Positions 17,033 to 26,154 of a stretch of 64,000 nucleotides of DNA are shown piece after piece. The DNA comes from an uncultured Clostridia bacterium. GTDB lineage: Bacteria; Bacillota; Clostridia; Oscillospirales; CAG-272. Numbering within the stretch: position 1 is the stretch's first letter; the number at the start of each line of letters is the position of its first letter. The stretch spans positions 16,507 to 80,506 of the forward strand of contig CANRMP010000009.1 in assembly GCA_947631765.1 (NCBI GenBank). The letters are read 5' to 3'. The notes below the pieces were generated by a model. That model saw nothing but the letters and a program-made list of their open reading frames with translations, was not told the origin of the DNA and ran no database searches. A program made the translations under genes and the position numbers.

Positions 17033-17904
17033 ACGCCGCCACCTCCCGCTTTTTGCAGCAGCAGAGGTAAAAGCGCCTTTGCCGCGTCTTCAACCGTGTA
17101 TATCCCCTCGGGTATTTCCATGCCCATTGCCCGCAGTCTTGTCATAAGCGAGGTGATTTGAGGCACGTCAAGCCCCATTTTGCAAAGCTCGTCGGCTTTT
17201 TTGAACACTTCCTCCTTGCAGCCGCTGACAAAGCACTTGCCGTGGTTCATAACTATAATATCGTCCGCATAGGACGCCATATCCTCCATGCTGTGACTGA
17301 CAATTACGACAGTCCCTCCGGTAGCGTCGCGAAAGTCGAGTATGGCTTTGAAAATATCCTTCCTGCCGACCGGGTCAAGCCCCGAGGCGGGCTCGTCAAG
17401 CACAAGTACCTCGGGCTCCATTGCCATTATACCGGCTATTGCAACCCTTCTCTTCTGACCGCCCGAGAGCTCAAAGGGAGATTTTGAAAACAAATCCTCG
17501 TCAAGCCCCACAAGGGAGGCGGCTTTTTTAACTCGCCTTTCTATTTCTTTTTCATCAAGCTTCATGTTTGTGGGACCGTATGCGATATCCTTATAAACCG
17601 TTTCCTCAAAGAGCTGATATTCGGGATACTGAAATACAAGCCCGACTCTGAATCTTATGTCTCTTAATTTCTTTTTATCGGCAAATATATCCTCGCCAAA
17701 CAGCCTCACACTGCCGCTTGTCGGCTTTATAAGACCGTTCATCATCTGGACCATGGTGGATTTTCCGCTACCGGTATGTCCGATGATGCCGCTTACCCTT
17801 CCTTTTGCTATTTTAACGCTCACTCCGCTCAGCGCGTCGGTGCGAAACACCGTTCCGGTGCCGTAAACAAAGCTTACGTCAACAAGCTCTATTGCCGTCT
17901 CCAT
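17029..17904 (-). CDS. ecfA2: Energy-coupling factor ABC ATPase EcfA2
   Basis: Cytoplasmic ATPase of the ECF module. Walker A GHTGSGKST, Q-loop VGLVFQYPEYQLFEETV, signature LSGGQKRR, Walker B VLVLDEPASGLDP and the switch histidine in VSHSMED are all present. The VFQYPEYQLFE form is typical of EcfA2. Start ATG 17904 follows GAAGGG and lies two bases after the ecfA1 stop. 291 residues, normal. Confidence 0.94.
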   Translation of the reverse strand: METAIELVDVSFVYGTGTVFRTDALSGVSVKIAKGRVSGIIGHTGSGKSTMVQMMNGLIKPTSGSVRLFGEDIFADKKKLRDIRFRVGLVFQYPEYQLFEETVYKDIAYGPTNMKLDEKEIERRVKKAASLVGLDEDLFSKSPFELSGGQKRRVAIAGIMAMEPEVLVLDEPASGLDPVGRKDIFKAILDFRDATGGTVVIVSHSMEDMASYADDIIVMNHGKCFVSGCKEEVFKKADELCKMGLDVPQITSLMTRLRAMGMEIPEGIYTVEDAAKALLPLLLQKAGGGGV

Positions 17905-17906
17905 GT

Positions 17907-18767
17907 CTATTGCACCCTTCCTTTTCCGATACCGAATATAGCGACTGCCGCCTCGTCTTCGGTTATTATTCCGTCGGGAAGCTCCACTCCGTGAGTTTTT
18001 AATATATGGCAAAGCTCGGTCACCTGAGGGACGGCAAGCCCTATTTCAAACATTTTTTCCACCTGTGAAAAGATTTCACACGGACGACCCTGCATTACTA
18101 TTTCTCCCCTGTCCATCACCACAACTCTGTCCGCAAGAACCGCCTCGCTCATGTCATGGGTTATATGCACTATTGTTATTTGCCTTTCTTTGTTAAGCTT
18201 GCAAATTGTCCTCATGACCTCATCCCGCCCCGCGGGGTCGAGCATTGCGGTCGCCTCGTCAAATATTATGCATCGCGGCATCATGGCAAGCACTCCGGCA
18301 ATGGCTATTCTCTGCTTTTGCCCGCCGGACAGCCTTGAGGGCGCGTGCTTTGCATATTCCTTCATGCCGACAGTTTCAAGAGCATTGTCCACCCTTCTGC
18401 GAATTTCCGAGCTCTCAATTCCGAGATTTTCCGGACCGAAGGCGATATCCTCCTCGACAACCGTCGCCACAAGCTGATTGTCGGGATTTTGAAACACCAT
18501 GCCCACGTTTTTTCTGACCTCTAAAATATCCTTGTCGCTCATATTCGGCGAAAGCTTTATCCCGTCGACCGTGATTTCTCCCGACTCGGGCTCAAGTATC
18601 ATATTCATGAGCTTTGCAAGTGTGGACTTTCCCGAGCCGTTTCTGCCGAGAATTGCTAAAAATTCGCCCTTTTCGATATTAAGATTTATACCGTTTATTA
18701 CGGTGGCTGACTTTTCGTCCTCATCAAGATAGCTGAATTTGAGATCTTTTATTTCAATAAATGACAT
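17907..18767 (-). CDS. ecfA1: Energy-coupling factor ABC ATPase EcfA1
   Basis: Partner ATPase of EcfA2. Walker A GRNGSGKST, Q-loop VGMVFQNPDNQLVATVVEED (the EcfA1 form), signature LSGGQKQR, Walker B CIIFDEATAMLDP and the H-loop in ITHDMSE. 286 residues. AAGGA lies about 7 bases before the ATG. It is the first gene of the ecfA1-ecfA2-ecfT run, 12 bases after the upstream methyltransferase gene. Confidence 0.94.
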   Translation of the reverse strand: MSFIEIKDLKFSYLDEDEKSATVINGINLNIEKGEFLAILGRNGSGKSTLAKLMNMILEPESGEITVDGIKLSPNMSDKDILEVRKNVGMVFQNPDNQLVATVVEEDIAFGPENLGIESSEIRRRVDNALETVGMKEYAKHAPSRLSGGQKQRIAIAGVLAMMPRCIIFDEATAMLDPAGRDEVMRTICKLNKERQITIVHITHDMSEAVLADRVVVMDRGEIVMQGRPCEIFSQVEKMFEIGLAVPQVTELCHILKTHGVELPDGIITEDEAAVAIFGIGKGRVQ

Positions 18768-18779
18768 TTATTATCCTTC

Positions 18780-19658
18780 TCATATTTTGTCGCTTACCCA
18801 GCGCGCGGCGCTTCCGCACGGGAGCATAAAACCGCTTGAGGTGACCGGCAGTCCGACCTCGTCGCACTCAACCTTGCCTCCAAAGCGCTTTTTCAGCTTA
18901 AGCGAAAGAATGTATCCCATTGCCGACGGGGAAAGACCGGCAGTATAGCTGTTTAAAAGGAAAAAGAGCGGATCATCCGACAAAAGCCCTGCGCATATTT
19001 CCACAAGCTCGGATATACAGTCCTCAAGCTTCCACACCTCTCCGGCGGGTCCTCTGCCGTATGAGGGCGGATCCATAATAATTGCGTCATACCTGTTGCC
19101 TCTTCTTATTTCCCTCTCGACGAATTTGCGGCAGTCGTCGACGATCCATCTTATCGGAGCATCAGAGAGCCCCGAAAGAGCTGCGTTTTCGCGGGCGGAG
19201 GACACCATGCCCTTTGCGGCGTCGACGTGTACGACAAGCGCTCCCGCCTTGGCGGCGGCAAGAGTGGCGCCTCCGGTATATGCAAAGAGATTGAGAACCC
19301 TTGGCGGTCCCTTTGCCTCTTTTATAAGCCTTGAGAACCATTCCCAGTTTGCCGCCTGCTCGGGAAAAAGTCCGGTATGCTTAAATCCCATCGGCTTTAC
19401 CTTGAATTTAAGCCCGAGAGAGGAATATTCCACCTCCCATTCATCCGGAAGACGTGTGTTTTTCTCCCATGAGCCGCCGCCCGAGTGAGAGCGAAGGTAG
19501 GAGCCGTCGGCGCTCTTCCAGAGCTTTGAGACAGCCTCATCCTTCCATATGACCTGAGGGTCGGGTCTTATCAGCAGGTATTTTCCCCATCTTTCAAGCC
19601 GCTTGCCCTCATTTGCGTCAATCAGTTCATAATCCTGCCATTTGTCCGCTTTATACAT
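18780..19658 (-). CDS. Class I SAM-dependent methyltransferase, RlmI-like
   Basis: A 292-residue methyltransferase. The SAM-binding region is VLNLFAYTGGATLAAAKAGA (motif I), HVDAAKGMV, then the catalytic IMDPPSYGRGP (NPPY-type). It has the N-terminal strand-rich part but lacks a clear PUA domain, resembling the Methyltrans_SAM group that includes RlmI/RlmK 23S rRNA methyltransferases. The precise target is not certain. It lies between ruvB and ecfA1 on one strand with small gaps, so it is likely in the same transcript. Confidence 0.82.
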   Translation of the reverse strand: MYKADKWQDYELIDANEGKRLERWGKYLLIRPDPQVIWKDEAVSKLWKSADGSYLRSHSGGGSWEKNTRLPDEWEVEYSSLGLKFKVKPMGFKHTGLFPEQAANWEWFSRLIKEAKGPPRVLNLFAYTGGATLAAAKAGALVVHVDAAKGMVSSARENAALSGLSDAPIRWIVDDCRKFVEREIRRGNRYDAIIMDPPSYGRGPAGEVWKLEDCISELVEICAGLLSDDPLFFLLNSYTAGLSPSAMGYILSLKLKKRFGGKVECDEVGLPVTSSGFMLPCGSAARWVSDKI

Positions 19659-19692
19659 TAGTTTTTTATTCCGCGCTTTCGTTTAAATGTTT

Positions 19693-20772
19693 TTAAATAT
19701 CAAATGACGTCTGAGACGTCTTGTCGGAATCTTTTTTTTGCGTATCGCGCTCATCCTTAAAAGGAATCCCCAAATGCTCATAAGCAAGTCTTGTGGCGCA
19801 TCTTCCCCTGAGGGTTCTCGAAAGAAAGCCTATTTGCATAAGATACGGTTCGTAAACGTCCTCAATGGTGATAGCCTCCTCGCCGATAGTCGCCGCAAGA
19901 GTTTCAAGCCCGACAGGTCCTCCGCCGTAGATTTTAATAATCGTGTCAAGCATTTTGCGGTCTATGTTGTCAAGCCCGAGCTCATCTATTTCAAGCGCCC
20001 TCAGCGCGTACTCGGATATTTCTTTATCGATAACTCCGCTTCCCTTTATTTGGGCGAAATCGCGCACTCTTTTAAGCAGGCGGTTTGCAACTCTCGGAGT
20101 ACCTCTTGAACAGCTTGCGATTTTATATGCGCCGTCAGGCTGTATGTCGATATCAAGTATGCGCGCGCTCCGTGCGACAATTTCGGCAAGCTCCTCGGTG
20201 CTGTAAAGCTCAAGCTTCAAGAGCACTCCGAAACGGTCACGAAGCGGTGTGGAAAGCTGACCCGCTCTTGTGGTGGCGCCTATTAAGGTAAAGTGCGGCA
20301 GCTTCATTCGAAACGACCGCGCGGCGGGACCCTTTCCGATTATGATATCTATTTCAAAATCCTCCATTGCGGGATAGAGCACCTCTTCCACAAGGCGGGG
20401 AAGTCGGTGTATCTCATCTATAAACAGAATGTCGTTTTCCGCAAGATTTGTAAGCAGTGCCACAAGGTCTCCCGCTTTTTCTATAGCGGGACCGGAGGTT
20501 ATTCTTATATTTACCCCCATTTCGTTTGCGATAATATTTGATAACGTCGTCTTGCCGAGCCCGGGAGGTCCGTAAAGGAGGACGTGGTCGAGCATTTCGC
20601 CTCTCTGCTTTGCCGCCTCGATGTAAATACCGAGATTTTCCTTCGCCTTTGTCTGCCCTATATACTCACTAAGCGTTTTGGGGCGCAGGGTCAGCTCGGT
20701 ATCGAAATCCTCTTCCCTCTCCTTGCCGTCAAGTATTCTGCTTTCTATATTAAATTCTTCGTAACTGTCCAT
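19693..20772 (-). CDS. ruvB: Holliday junction branch migration helicase RuvB
   Basis: AAA+ motor of the RuvAB complex driving Holliday junction migration. 359 residues, slightly long because of a charged C-terminal tail. Walker [11 protein letters not shown], Walker [10 protein letters not shown], sensor IGATTRAG, arginine finger region STPLRDRFG and the C-terminal winged helix with [12 protein letters not shown] are all present. It follows ruvA by 22 bases. Confidence 0.96.
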   Translation of the reverse strand: MDSYEEFNIESRILDGKEREEDFDTELTLRPKTLSEYIGQTKAKENLGIYIEAAKQRGEMLDHVLLYGPPGLGKTTLSNIIANEMGVNIRITSGPAIEKAGDLVALLTNLAENDILFIDEIHRLPRLVEEVLYPAMEDFEIDIIIGKGPAARSFRMKLPHFTLIGATTRAGQLSTPLRDRFGVLLKLELYSTEELAEIVARSARILDIDIQPDGAYKIASCSRGTPRVANRLLKRVRDFAQIKGSGVIDKEISEYALRALEIDELGLDNIDRKMLDTIIKIYGGGPVGLETLAATIGEEAITIEDVYEPYLMQIGFLSRTLRGRCATRLAYEHLGIPFKDERDTQKKDSDKTSQTSFDI

Positions 20773-20794
20773 AAGCCTTCACTTTGCCTTTTTA

Positions 20795-21406
20795 TTATTT
20801 CATAAGTGCATTTAGCGCCTGTCTTACAAGTGTATCGCAGTCAAGCTCCGCGGAAAGGTTTTTAAGGGCGTAGCTTGCCTCGGCTCTTGTATATCCGAGG
20901 CTCATAAGAACCGCCATGGCGTCTCCCATCGCACTGCCCGGCGTCTCCTCGTTTTCTTCAAGCAGTAAACTGCTCTCGGAGCCTGCAAAGGTGCCGATAT
21001 TCTTTGCGTACTTGTCCTTAAGCTCAAGAATGACGCGCTCCGCGCTTTTTTTGCCCACACCGTTTGCGGCGCTTATCGCCTTTATATCTCCTGCCGATAT
21101 CGCCATGCCGAGCTTTTCGGGAGTGAGCACCGAGCAAATTGCCATAGCCGCCTTGGGTCCTATACCCGAAACGTTTATCAAAAGGCAAAACGCCGCTCTT
21201 TCCTCCTCGGTGTAAAAGCCGAACAGCTCCTCTGCGTCCTCCCTCACCGAAAAGTATGAATAAAGCTTAACGTTCTCCCCGACCTTGCCCGAAAGCTTGC
21301 CGAGGGTTTGCGAGCTGACTGTCAGCTTGTACCCGACTCCCGCGCAGTCAACAACCGCAAAATCGGGTTCGACCATTGCCAAAATTCCGGAAAAATAATA
21401 GTACAC
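20795..21406 (-). CDS. ruvA: Holliday junction DNA helicase subunit RuvA
   Basis: Junction-binding subunit of RuvAB. About 203 residues: N-terminal OB fold with VDCAGVGYKL, two helix-hairpin-helix motifs (LINVSGIGPKAAMAI and ISAANGVGKKSAERV) and a C-terminal RuvB-binding domain (DAMAVLMSLGYTRAEASYAL). The GTG at 21406 is preferred because GGAG lies 6 bases upstream and the protein then begins like other RuvAs (xYYYFSGIL). The ATG four codons further upstream (21418) is the alternative but has no obvious ribosome binding site. Confidence 0.9.
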   Translation of the reverse strand: MYYYFSGILAMVEPDFAVVDCAGVGYKLTVSSQTLGKLSGKVGENVKLYSYFSVREDAEELFGFYTEEERAAFCLLINVSGIGPKAAMAICSVLTPEKLGMAISAGDIKAISAANGVGKKSAERVILELKDKYAKNIGTFAGSESSLLLEENEETPGSAMGDAMAVLMSLGYTRAEASYALKNLSAELDCDTLVRQALNALMK

Positions 21407-21453
21407 AACAATCTCCATTCTGCCGCAAAAGGCGGCTTTGTCTTTTTTTGATT

Positions 21454-21954
21454 TCAGTTTTGGTTGTAAAAGCTCTTAAGTCTCGATTTTCCAGTATGAG
21501 CGTGACAAATTGCAATTGCAAGCGCGTCGCAGGTGTCGTCAAGCTTTGGCGCCTTCTCAAGCCCAAGAAGGGTTTTTACCATAAGAATTACCTGATTTTT
21601 TTCCGCCTTGCCGTACCCCACAACCGACTGCTTTACCTGAAGAGGGGTGTACTCGTTGACCTCAAGCCCGTTTTGAGCGGCGGCAAGAAGCACAACTCCG
21701 CGTGCCTCGGCAACGGTTATTCCGGTTGTTATATTAGTGTTAAAAAACAGCTCCTCAACGGCAATTTCGTCCGGACGGTGCTTTTTTATAAGCGCGTCAA
21801 GCTCGCTGTGAATCTTAAAGAGCCTTTTTTCGACCGGCGTGTGGGCGGGAGTCGTAATCGCGCCGTACGCAAGCGTTTTAAAACGCATATTGTGATATTC
21901 GATAATACCGTACCCCACAATCGCCAGTCCCGGGTCTATTCCGAGAATCACCAT
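21454..21954 (-). CDS. ruvC: Crossover junction endodeoxyribonuclease RuvC
   Basis: Holliday junction resolvase. 166 residues from ATG 21954, preceded by GGAGGA. Catalytic acidic residues are seen in LGIDPGLAIVGYG (first Asp), AVEELFFNTN (Glu) and the C-terminal KLDDTCDALAIAICH (Asp pair). An in-frame ATG at 21990 would add 12 residues that do not fit the family. It leads the minus-strand ruvCAB series and has its own promoter. Confidence 0.95.
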   Translation of the reverse strand: MVILGIDPGLAIVGYGIIEYHNMRFKTLAYGAITTPAHTPVEKRLFKIHSELDALIKKHRPDEIAVEELFFNTNITTGITVAEARGVVLLAAAQNGLEVNEYTPLQVKQSVVGYGKAEKNQVILMVKTLLGLEKAPKLDDTCDALAIAICHAHTGKSRLKSFYNQN

Positions 21955-22003
21955 GCAAACATCCTCCGCTCCATTTATATAAATAAGCATTTTGCGTCAT
22001 TAT

Positions 22004-22032
22004 ATTATAGCATATAAGAAGCCGCTTGTCAA
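22004..22032 (-). promoter_or_regulatory. Predicted sigma-A promoter for ruvC and the downstream run
   Basis: Minus-strand TTGACA (22027-22032), 17-base spacer, consensus TATAAT (22004-22009). From here the genes down to 12851 run on one strand with short gaps, so it may serve a long transcript. No SOS box is visible next to it. Confidence 0.75.
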
Positions 22033-22154
22033 AGAAAATATTAAGTTATTTTATTTTATTTGCATTAAGTTAACACGGCGGACTTATTTTCGGCATGAAG
22101 TACGGCTGACCCTTCTCAAAAAGAAAAACTCTTTGGAAATTTTTATAATACCGA

Positions 22155-22183
22155 TTGAAATTATATTCATTATCTGCTATAAT
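22155..22183 (+). promoter_or_regulatory. Predicted sigma-A promoter for the SLOG-prmC-ddl run
   Basis: TTGAAA at 22155-22160, 17-base spacer, TATAAT at 22178-22183. A short GC-rich hairpin (GTCGGGAAAG against CTTCCCGGC, about 22195-22220) lies in the leader just before the ribosome binding site. Confidence 0.7.
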
Positions 22184-22239
22184 AAAAAACAGCCGTCGGG
22201 AAAGCATTACCTTCCCGGCAAGTTAACGCGGAGGAGCAG

Positions 22240-22755
22240 ATGAACAATTCGGCATTTAACAATAAAAATATAACCTGCTGTTTTACGGGTCACAGGGCTC
22301 TCTCCGACACGGAAAGAATGCTTTGCCTTGACCGTATTACTCAAGCCGTGGAGGCTCTGATAAGTATGGGGGTCACCCACTTTATAGCGGGCGGCGCCGT
22401 CGGCTTTGACACAATTGCCGAGGTGAGCGTTCTCAATCTGAAAAAAAGAAAATATCCCGAGATAAAATTGACCGTAGCCGTGCCCTTTCCGGGTCAGCCG
22501 AACAGCTGGAGCGCCGCCGACAAGGCGCTTTACCATACAATCCTCTCCGAGGCGGACGAGATTGTAACGCTTTCCAAGGACTATCACCCGGGCTGTATGA
22601 GCATAAGAAACAGGTATATGGTTGACAGGAGCGTCTATTGCCTGTGCTACGTCACAAAAGATTCGGGAGGATCGTTTTACACGGCACAATATGCCCAAAA
22701 GAAAGGGCTTAAAGTATACAATCTTGCCTTAGTAAGCGGTATCACGGTGCTTTGA
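22240..22755 (+). CDS. SLOG-domain protein, YpsA/DUF1273-like
   Basis: A 171-residue protein with the nucleotide-binding SLOG fold: CCFTGHRALSD at the N-terminus, FIAGGAVGFDTIAEV in the middle and RNRYMVDRSVYCLCYV near the C-terminus. These features match the YpsA / DUF1273 group, which has been linked to cell division and nucleotide-derived ligands, but the activity is not established. Its stop directly abuts the prmC ATG. GGAG precedes the start. Confidence 0.82.
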   Translation: MNNSAFNNKNITCCFTGHRALSDTERMLCLDRITQAVEALISMGVTHFIAGGAVGFDTIAEVSVLNLKKRKYPEIKLTVAVPFPGQPNSWSAADKALYHTILSEADEIVTLSKDYHPGCMSIRNRYMVDRSVYCLCYVTKDSGGSFYTAQYAQKKGLKVYNLALVSGITVL

Positions 22756-23526
22756 ATGTGCACGTCCGATAATATAATAAAAAGCTTTTCAAGTGAGGAA
22801 AAGGAGCTTTTTTCTCTTCTTGACGAAAAAGAAAAGAAAGCCGCTCTTGAAGCTGTAAGCCAGGGTCAGCTTACGCCGTATATATTCGGGAAAAAGTATT
22901 TTTTCAAAAATTATTTTACAATAAATACCTCCTGCCTCATTCCGCGCCCCGACACGGAAAGAGTGGTCGAGGCGGTGATGTCCCTCTTGCCGAGAGGCGG
23001 CGGAAATATTGCCGACCTTTGCTGTGGCTGCGGCTGTATAGCTCTTTCGGTTCTTGACGAATATAAGAGCTGCAGGGCGCTTCTTGTTGACATAAGCGAG
23101 GGGGCGCTCGACGCGGCAAGGGAAAATACAAAAAGGCTTTTGTGCGCCGACAGAGCGGTTGTTGTCAAATCGGATATTTTAAAAGACGACCCCTTGGAAG
23201 AAAGCCGTTTTGATATAATAGTCTCAAACCCTCCCTATCTTCGAAGCGATGAAATATCCCTTTACCCGAGCCTTGAAAAGGAGCCGAAAATCGCGCTTGA
23301 CGGGGGAGCGGACGGCATGACCTTTTATCGAAGAATACTAAACACCTTTTGCAAAAACCTTAAAAACGAGGGCTTTTTTGTTTTCGAGATAGGCTACGAC
23401 CAAAAAGAAAAAATAGAGGCGGTTGCCCAAAGCTGCGGATTTTTCTGCAAAGTTACAAAGGATTACGGCGGAAATTACCGCACGGCTGTTTTAAGGAGAC
23501 ATAATGAAAATAAGCGAAATATTTAA
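22756..23526 (+). CDS. prmC: Peptide chain release factor N5-glutamine methyltransferase
   Basis: Methylates the GGQ glutamine of release factors RF1 and RF2. 256 residues. SAM motif IADLCCGCGCIALSVL, catalytic VSNPPYLRSDE, and the N-terminal FFKNYFTINTSCLIPRPDTE block are characteristic. It begins at the base after the SLOG gene's stop (TGAATG) and overlaps the next gene by 23 bases, so all three are probably coupled. The release factor gene prfA, a common neighbour, is not present. Confidence 0.92.
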   Translation: MCTSDNIIKSFSSEEKELFSLLDEKEKKAALEAVSQGQLTPYIFGKKYFFKNYFTINTSCLIPRPDTERVVEAVMSLLPRGGGNIADLCCGCGCIALSVLDEYKSCRALLVDISEGALDAARENTKRLLCADRAVVVKSDILKDDPLEESRFDIIVSNPPYLRSDEISLYPSLEKEPKIALDGGADGMTFYRRILNTFCKNLKNEGFFVFEIGYDQKEKIEAVAQSCGFFCKVTKDYGGNYRTAVLRRHNENKRNI

Positions 23527-23863
23527 AGAGGCGGTCGCATACCAGTGGTTTCACATTCTGCTCGGGCGTTTTTACGGCGACAGAAAAAGCCGACTTCCGA
23601 TAAAGCACACAAAGCGTGAGGTAGCGCAAAACATCACCTTCAGTTGGGGCTTTGGAGCGTTTGTCGGAATTAACATTCTTGTTTTTATCTTTTTTATCTT
23701 CAGATACGTAAACAAGGTTGTACCGGTAATAATAACACTGCTTGTTCTTTTGCTTCTGTCTCTTGTGCTTTCAAGCGTCGTCTCGTGCTTTTATATATTT
23801 GCTGCAGCGTACCTTGAGCTAAAGGAAAGTAAAAAGCTTGAAAAGAAAAAGAAAAGTAAATAA
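23504..23863 (+). CDS. Small two-segment membrane protein of unknown function
   Basis: A 119-residue protein with two hydrophobic helices (about residues 44-66 and 72-103) and a lysine-rich tail ending KKLEKKKKSK. The N-terminal 40 residues (KEAVAYQWFHILLGRFYGDRK, then KREVAQN) are basic and may face the cytoplasm. AGGAG lies just before the ATG, inside prmC. I do not recognise a family. Confidence 0.75.
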   Translation: MKISEIFKEAVAYQWFHILLGRFYGDRKSRLPIKHTKREVAQNITFSWGFGAFVGINILVFIFFIFRYVNKVVPVIITLLVLLLLSLVLSSVVSCFYIFAAAYLELKESKKLEKKKKSK

Positions 23864-23921
23864 AACCGAAATTTCACATATAATTTAGTAAATATCATAC
23901 AAGAAAGGACTATATAACAGA

Positions 23922-24974
23922 GTGAGCAAGATTAATGTATGCTGCATATTCGGCGGCGTTTCAACAGAGCATAAGGTGTCCCTTTCCTCCGCAACCACAG
24001 TGCTGACAAATATCGACAGAGAAAAATACGAGCCGATAATGCTCGGAATAACGACAAGCGGCAGATGGCTGCTTTATAGGGGACCTGTAGAAAATATCGC
24101 AACCGGAGAATGGGAACGGGGCGACGAATTTTTGACCGAGGCGTGGATATCCCCCTCAAGAAACGAAAAATGCATTTACACGGCGGATGGTGAAAAGCTC
24201 CCTGTCGACGTGGTTTTCCCCGCGGTACACGGCACAAACTGCGAGGACGGCACTCTGCAAGGACTTCTGACTCTTTCGGGCATTCCTTACGTCGGCTCCG
24301 ACTGTGAGTCCTCCGCGATATGCATGGACAAGGCGGCGACAAAGACAATTCTTCAAACCTGCAATATTCCAATGGCAAAGGCGGTGGTTGCCACAAGGAC
24401 GGAAATAAAAAGCGATATTAAAAATCTCATTGCAAAATGCGAGAGTCTTGAATATCCGATGTTCGTAAAGCCGGCAAGAACAGGCTCCTCTATCGGGGTT
24501 TTCAAGGTGCGAAGCGGAGACGAGCTTGCGGACGCGCTGAGCGAGGCATGCGTTTTTGACAAGAAGGTACTTGTCGAGGAATATATCAGAGGCGCGGAAA
24601 TTGAGGTTGCCGTTATGGGAAACGAAGAGCCGCAGGCTTCGATTTGCGGCGAAATAGACCCCGGAAGTGATTTTTACGATTATGACACAAAGTATGTAAA
24701 CGACAGAGCAAGCTACTATATACCGGCAAGAATCGATGAAAAAAGCTCCGACAAGGTCAGAGAATACGCCCTTGAAATATACAAAACGCTCGGCTGCCGC
24801 GGGCTTGCAAGGATTGACTTTTTTGTCGGGGAGAGAATTATTTTCAACGAAATCAACACCCTTCCCGGCTTTACCTCAATAAGTATGTTCCCAAGGCTCT
24901 TTATGCACTCGGGAATGACTATAAGCGACATAATAGACCGTCTTATCACGCTTGCCCTTGCACAAAACAACTAA
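23922..24974 (+). CDS. ddl: D-alanine--D-alanine ligase
   Basis: ATP-grasp ligase making the D-Ala-D-Ala terminus of the peptidoglycan stem. 350 residues, GTG start at 23922 with AAAGGA upstream. Signature regions include CIFGGVSTEHKVSLSSA at the N-terminus, VFPAVHGTNCEDGTLQGLL, and the metal-binding FNEINTLPGFTSISMFPRL. The ligase works downstream of alr, encoded 18 kb away on the other strand. Vancomycin-type D-Lac variants cannot be excluded by eye. Confidence 0.94.
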   Translation: MSKINVCCIFGGVSTEHKVSLSSATTVLTNIDREKYEPIMLGITTSGRWLLYRGPVENIATGEWERGDEFLTEAWISPSRNEKCIYTADGEKLPVDVVFPAVHGTNCEDGTLQGLLTLSGIPYVGSDCESSAICMDKAATKTILQTCNIPMAKAVVATRTEIKSDIKNLIAKCESLEYPMFVKPARTGSSIGVFKVRSGDELADALSEACVFDKKVLVEEYIRGAEIEVAVMGNEEPQASICGEIDPGSDFYDYDTKYVNDRASYYIPARIDEKSSDKVREYALEIYKTLGCRGLARIDFFVGERIIFNEINTLPGFTSISMFPRLFMHSGMTISDIIDRLITLALAQNN

Positions 24975-24988
24975 ACTCGGGCAAAGCG

Positions 24989-25027
24989 GCGCAAATGCAA
25001 AAAATCTCTTGCAATTTGCGCTTTTTT
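24989..25027 (+). terminator. Intrinsic terminator after ddl
   Basis: GCGCAAATGCAA (24989-25000) pairs with TTGCAATTTGCGC (25009-25021) with one bulged base, followed by a T run to 25027. Confidence 0.75.
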
Positions 25028-25088
25028 ATAGTAATATATTAATGGTAATACATTCAAGTTTCATTGCAAAGGAGAAAAAAGAAAAAAT

Positions 25089-26078
25089 ATGACAGTCAAA
25101 AAAATACCGCTTTTGATTCTTGCGGCAATGCTTGCGCTTTTACTCTGTCTTACAAGCGCGTGCCAAAGCTCAAACGTCACAGAAGGCACCACCTTGGCCG
25201 CCACAACAACCGGCGGCGCGGATGCTGCACCCGATACAACCGAGGAGGATGACGGCTGGGTGTCGGCAGTATTCGGCGGAGGTCCCTTTGTGACCGGAGG
25301 AAGAGCCGTTGCAACCCGCATTAAGCAGTCGGGCTTTAACACTATGATTATCTGGTCGGTACATGTAAACGGCGACGGAACGCTCAATCTCAACGACATA
25401 CCTGTATGCAAAAACGGCGAGCTTATTGATAACAATACCGTAAAAAGCGCGGTTGCGACCTGGGCAACCCTTAAAGAAGGAAGCTCCTCCATAAAGAGAA
25501 TCGAGCTAAGCGTCGGCGCATGGGGAACAGCGGATTTTGAAGGGATTAAGAGCTTCATTGAAAAAGACGGCGACGGCGAGAACACCGTGCTTTACAAGAA
25601 CTTCAAGGCGCTTATCGACGCTACGGGAGCGGACGCTGTAAACTTTGACGACGAGAGCTGTTATGACGTCGCCTCCGCCACCACGTTCGGCAAAATGTGC
25701 GACAAAATGGGCGTAAAGGTCAGCCTTTGTCCCTACACCAATATAAACTACTGGAAATCGCTCAAAAACAATCTCGGAGATATTGTCGACAGAATATATC
25801 TCCAATGCTACAGCGGCGGAAGCGGCAATACCCCGAACACCTGGGCAAACTGGGCAAAGGAGTTTGATATGGATATAATCCCCGGCTTCTGGTGCGGCAC
25901 AGGTGACGGAAGAGACGCCGCCCTGTCGGTATCCACAAAGCTTAAGAGCAACAGAACTCACATAACGGGCGGATTCATGTGGCTTTATGACGAACTGCAA
26001 GGCTTGTCCTCTCCCAATTCGACAAAGGATTATGCCAAGGCGATAAACAACGCAAAGCCCGCCAAAAAGGACGACTGA
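25089..26078 (+). CDS. Lipoprotein with GH18-like domain
   Basis: A 329-residue exported lipoprotein. The signal peptide ends in LTSAC, with Cys25 as the lipidation site, then a Thr/Asp-rich linker to about residue 55. The remainder looks like a TIM barrel of the chitinase/endo-N-acetylglucosaminidase GH18 type: DAVNFDDE at 182-189 resembles the DxxDxDxE active-site motif, with Asn185 in place of the first inner Asp and Glu189 as the candidate acid. VDRIYLQCY and GGFMWLYDE fit later strands. Substrate is unknown. AAAGGAG precedes the start. Confidence in GH18 is moderate. Confidence 0.65.
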   Translation: MTVKKIPLLILAAMLALLLCLTSACQSSNVTEGTTLAATTTGGADAAPDTTEEDDGWVSAVFGGGPFVTGGRAVATRIKQSGFNTMIIWSVHVNGDGTLNLNDIPVCKNGELIDNNTVKSAVATWATLKEGSSSIKRIELSVGAWGTADFEGIKSFIEKDGDGENTVLYKNFKALIDATGADAVNFDDESCYDVASATTFGKMCDKMGVKVSLCPYTNINYWKSLKNNLGDIVDRIYLQCYSGGSGNTPNTWANWAKEFDMDIIPGFWCGTGDGRDAALSVSTKLKSNRTHITGGFMWLYDELQGLSSPNSTKDYAKAINNAKPAKKDD

Positions 26079-26103
26079 TAGCTTTCAGTTATAAAAACAC
26101 TCT

Positions 26104-26132
26104 GCACCGCGCAAAGCTTTTTTGCGCGGTGC
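26104..26132. terminator. Bidirectional intrinsic terminator
   Basis: GCACCGCGCAAA (26104-26115) pairs with TTTGCGCGGTGC (26121-26132) around a 5-base loop, with T-rich sequence downstream on the plus strand. It separates the convergent lipoprotein and acetyltransferase genes. Confidence 0.75.
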
Positions 26133-26154
26133 GTTAATATTTATTTTGTAGTTT

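Noticed and set aside
21954..22240. SOS box in the ruvC promoter region
   Set aside because: No GAAC-N4-GTTC type or similar LexA site could be seen near 22004-22032.
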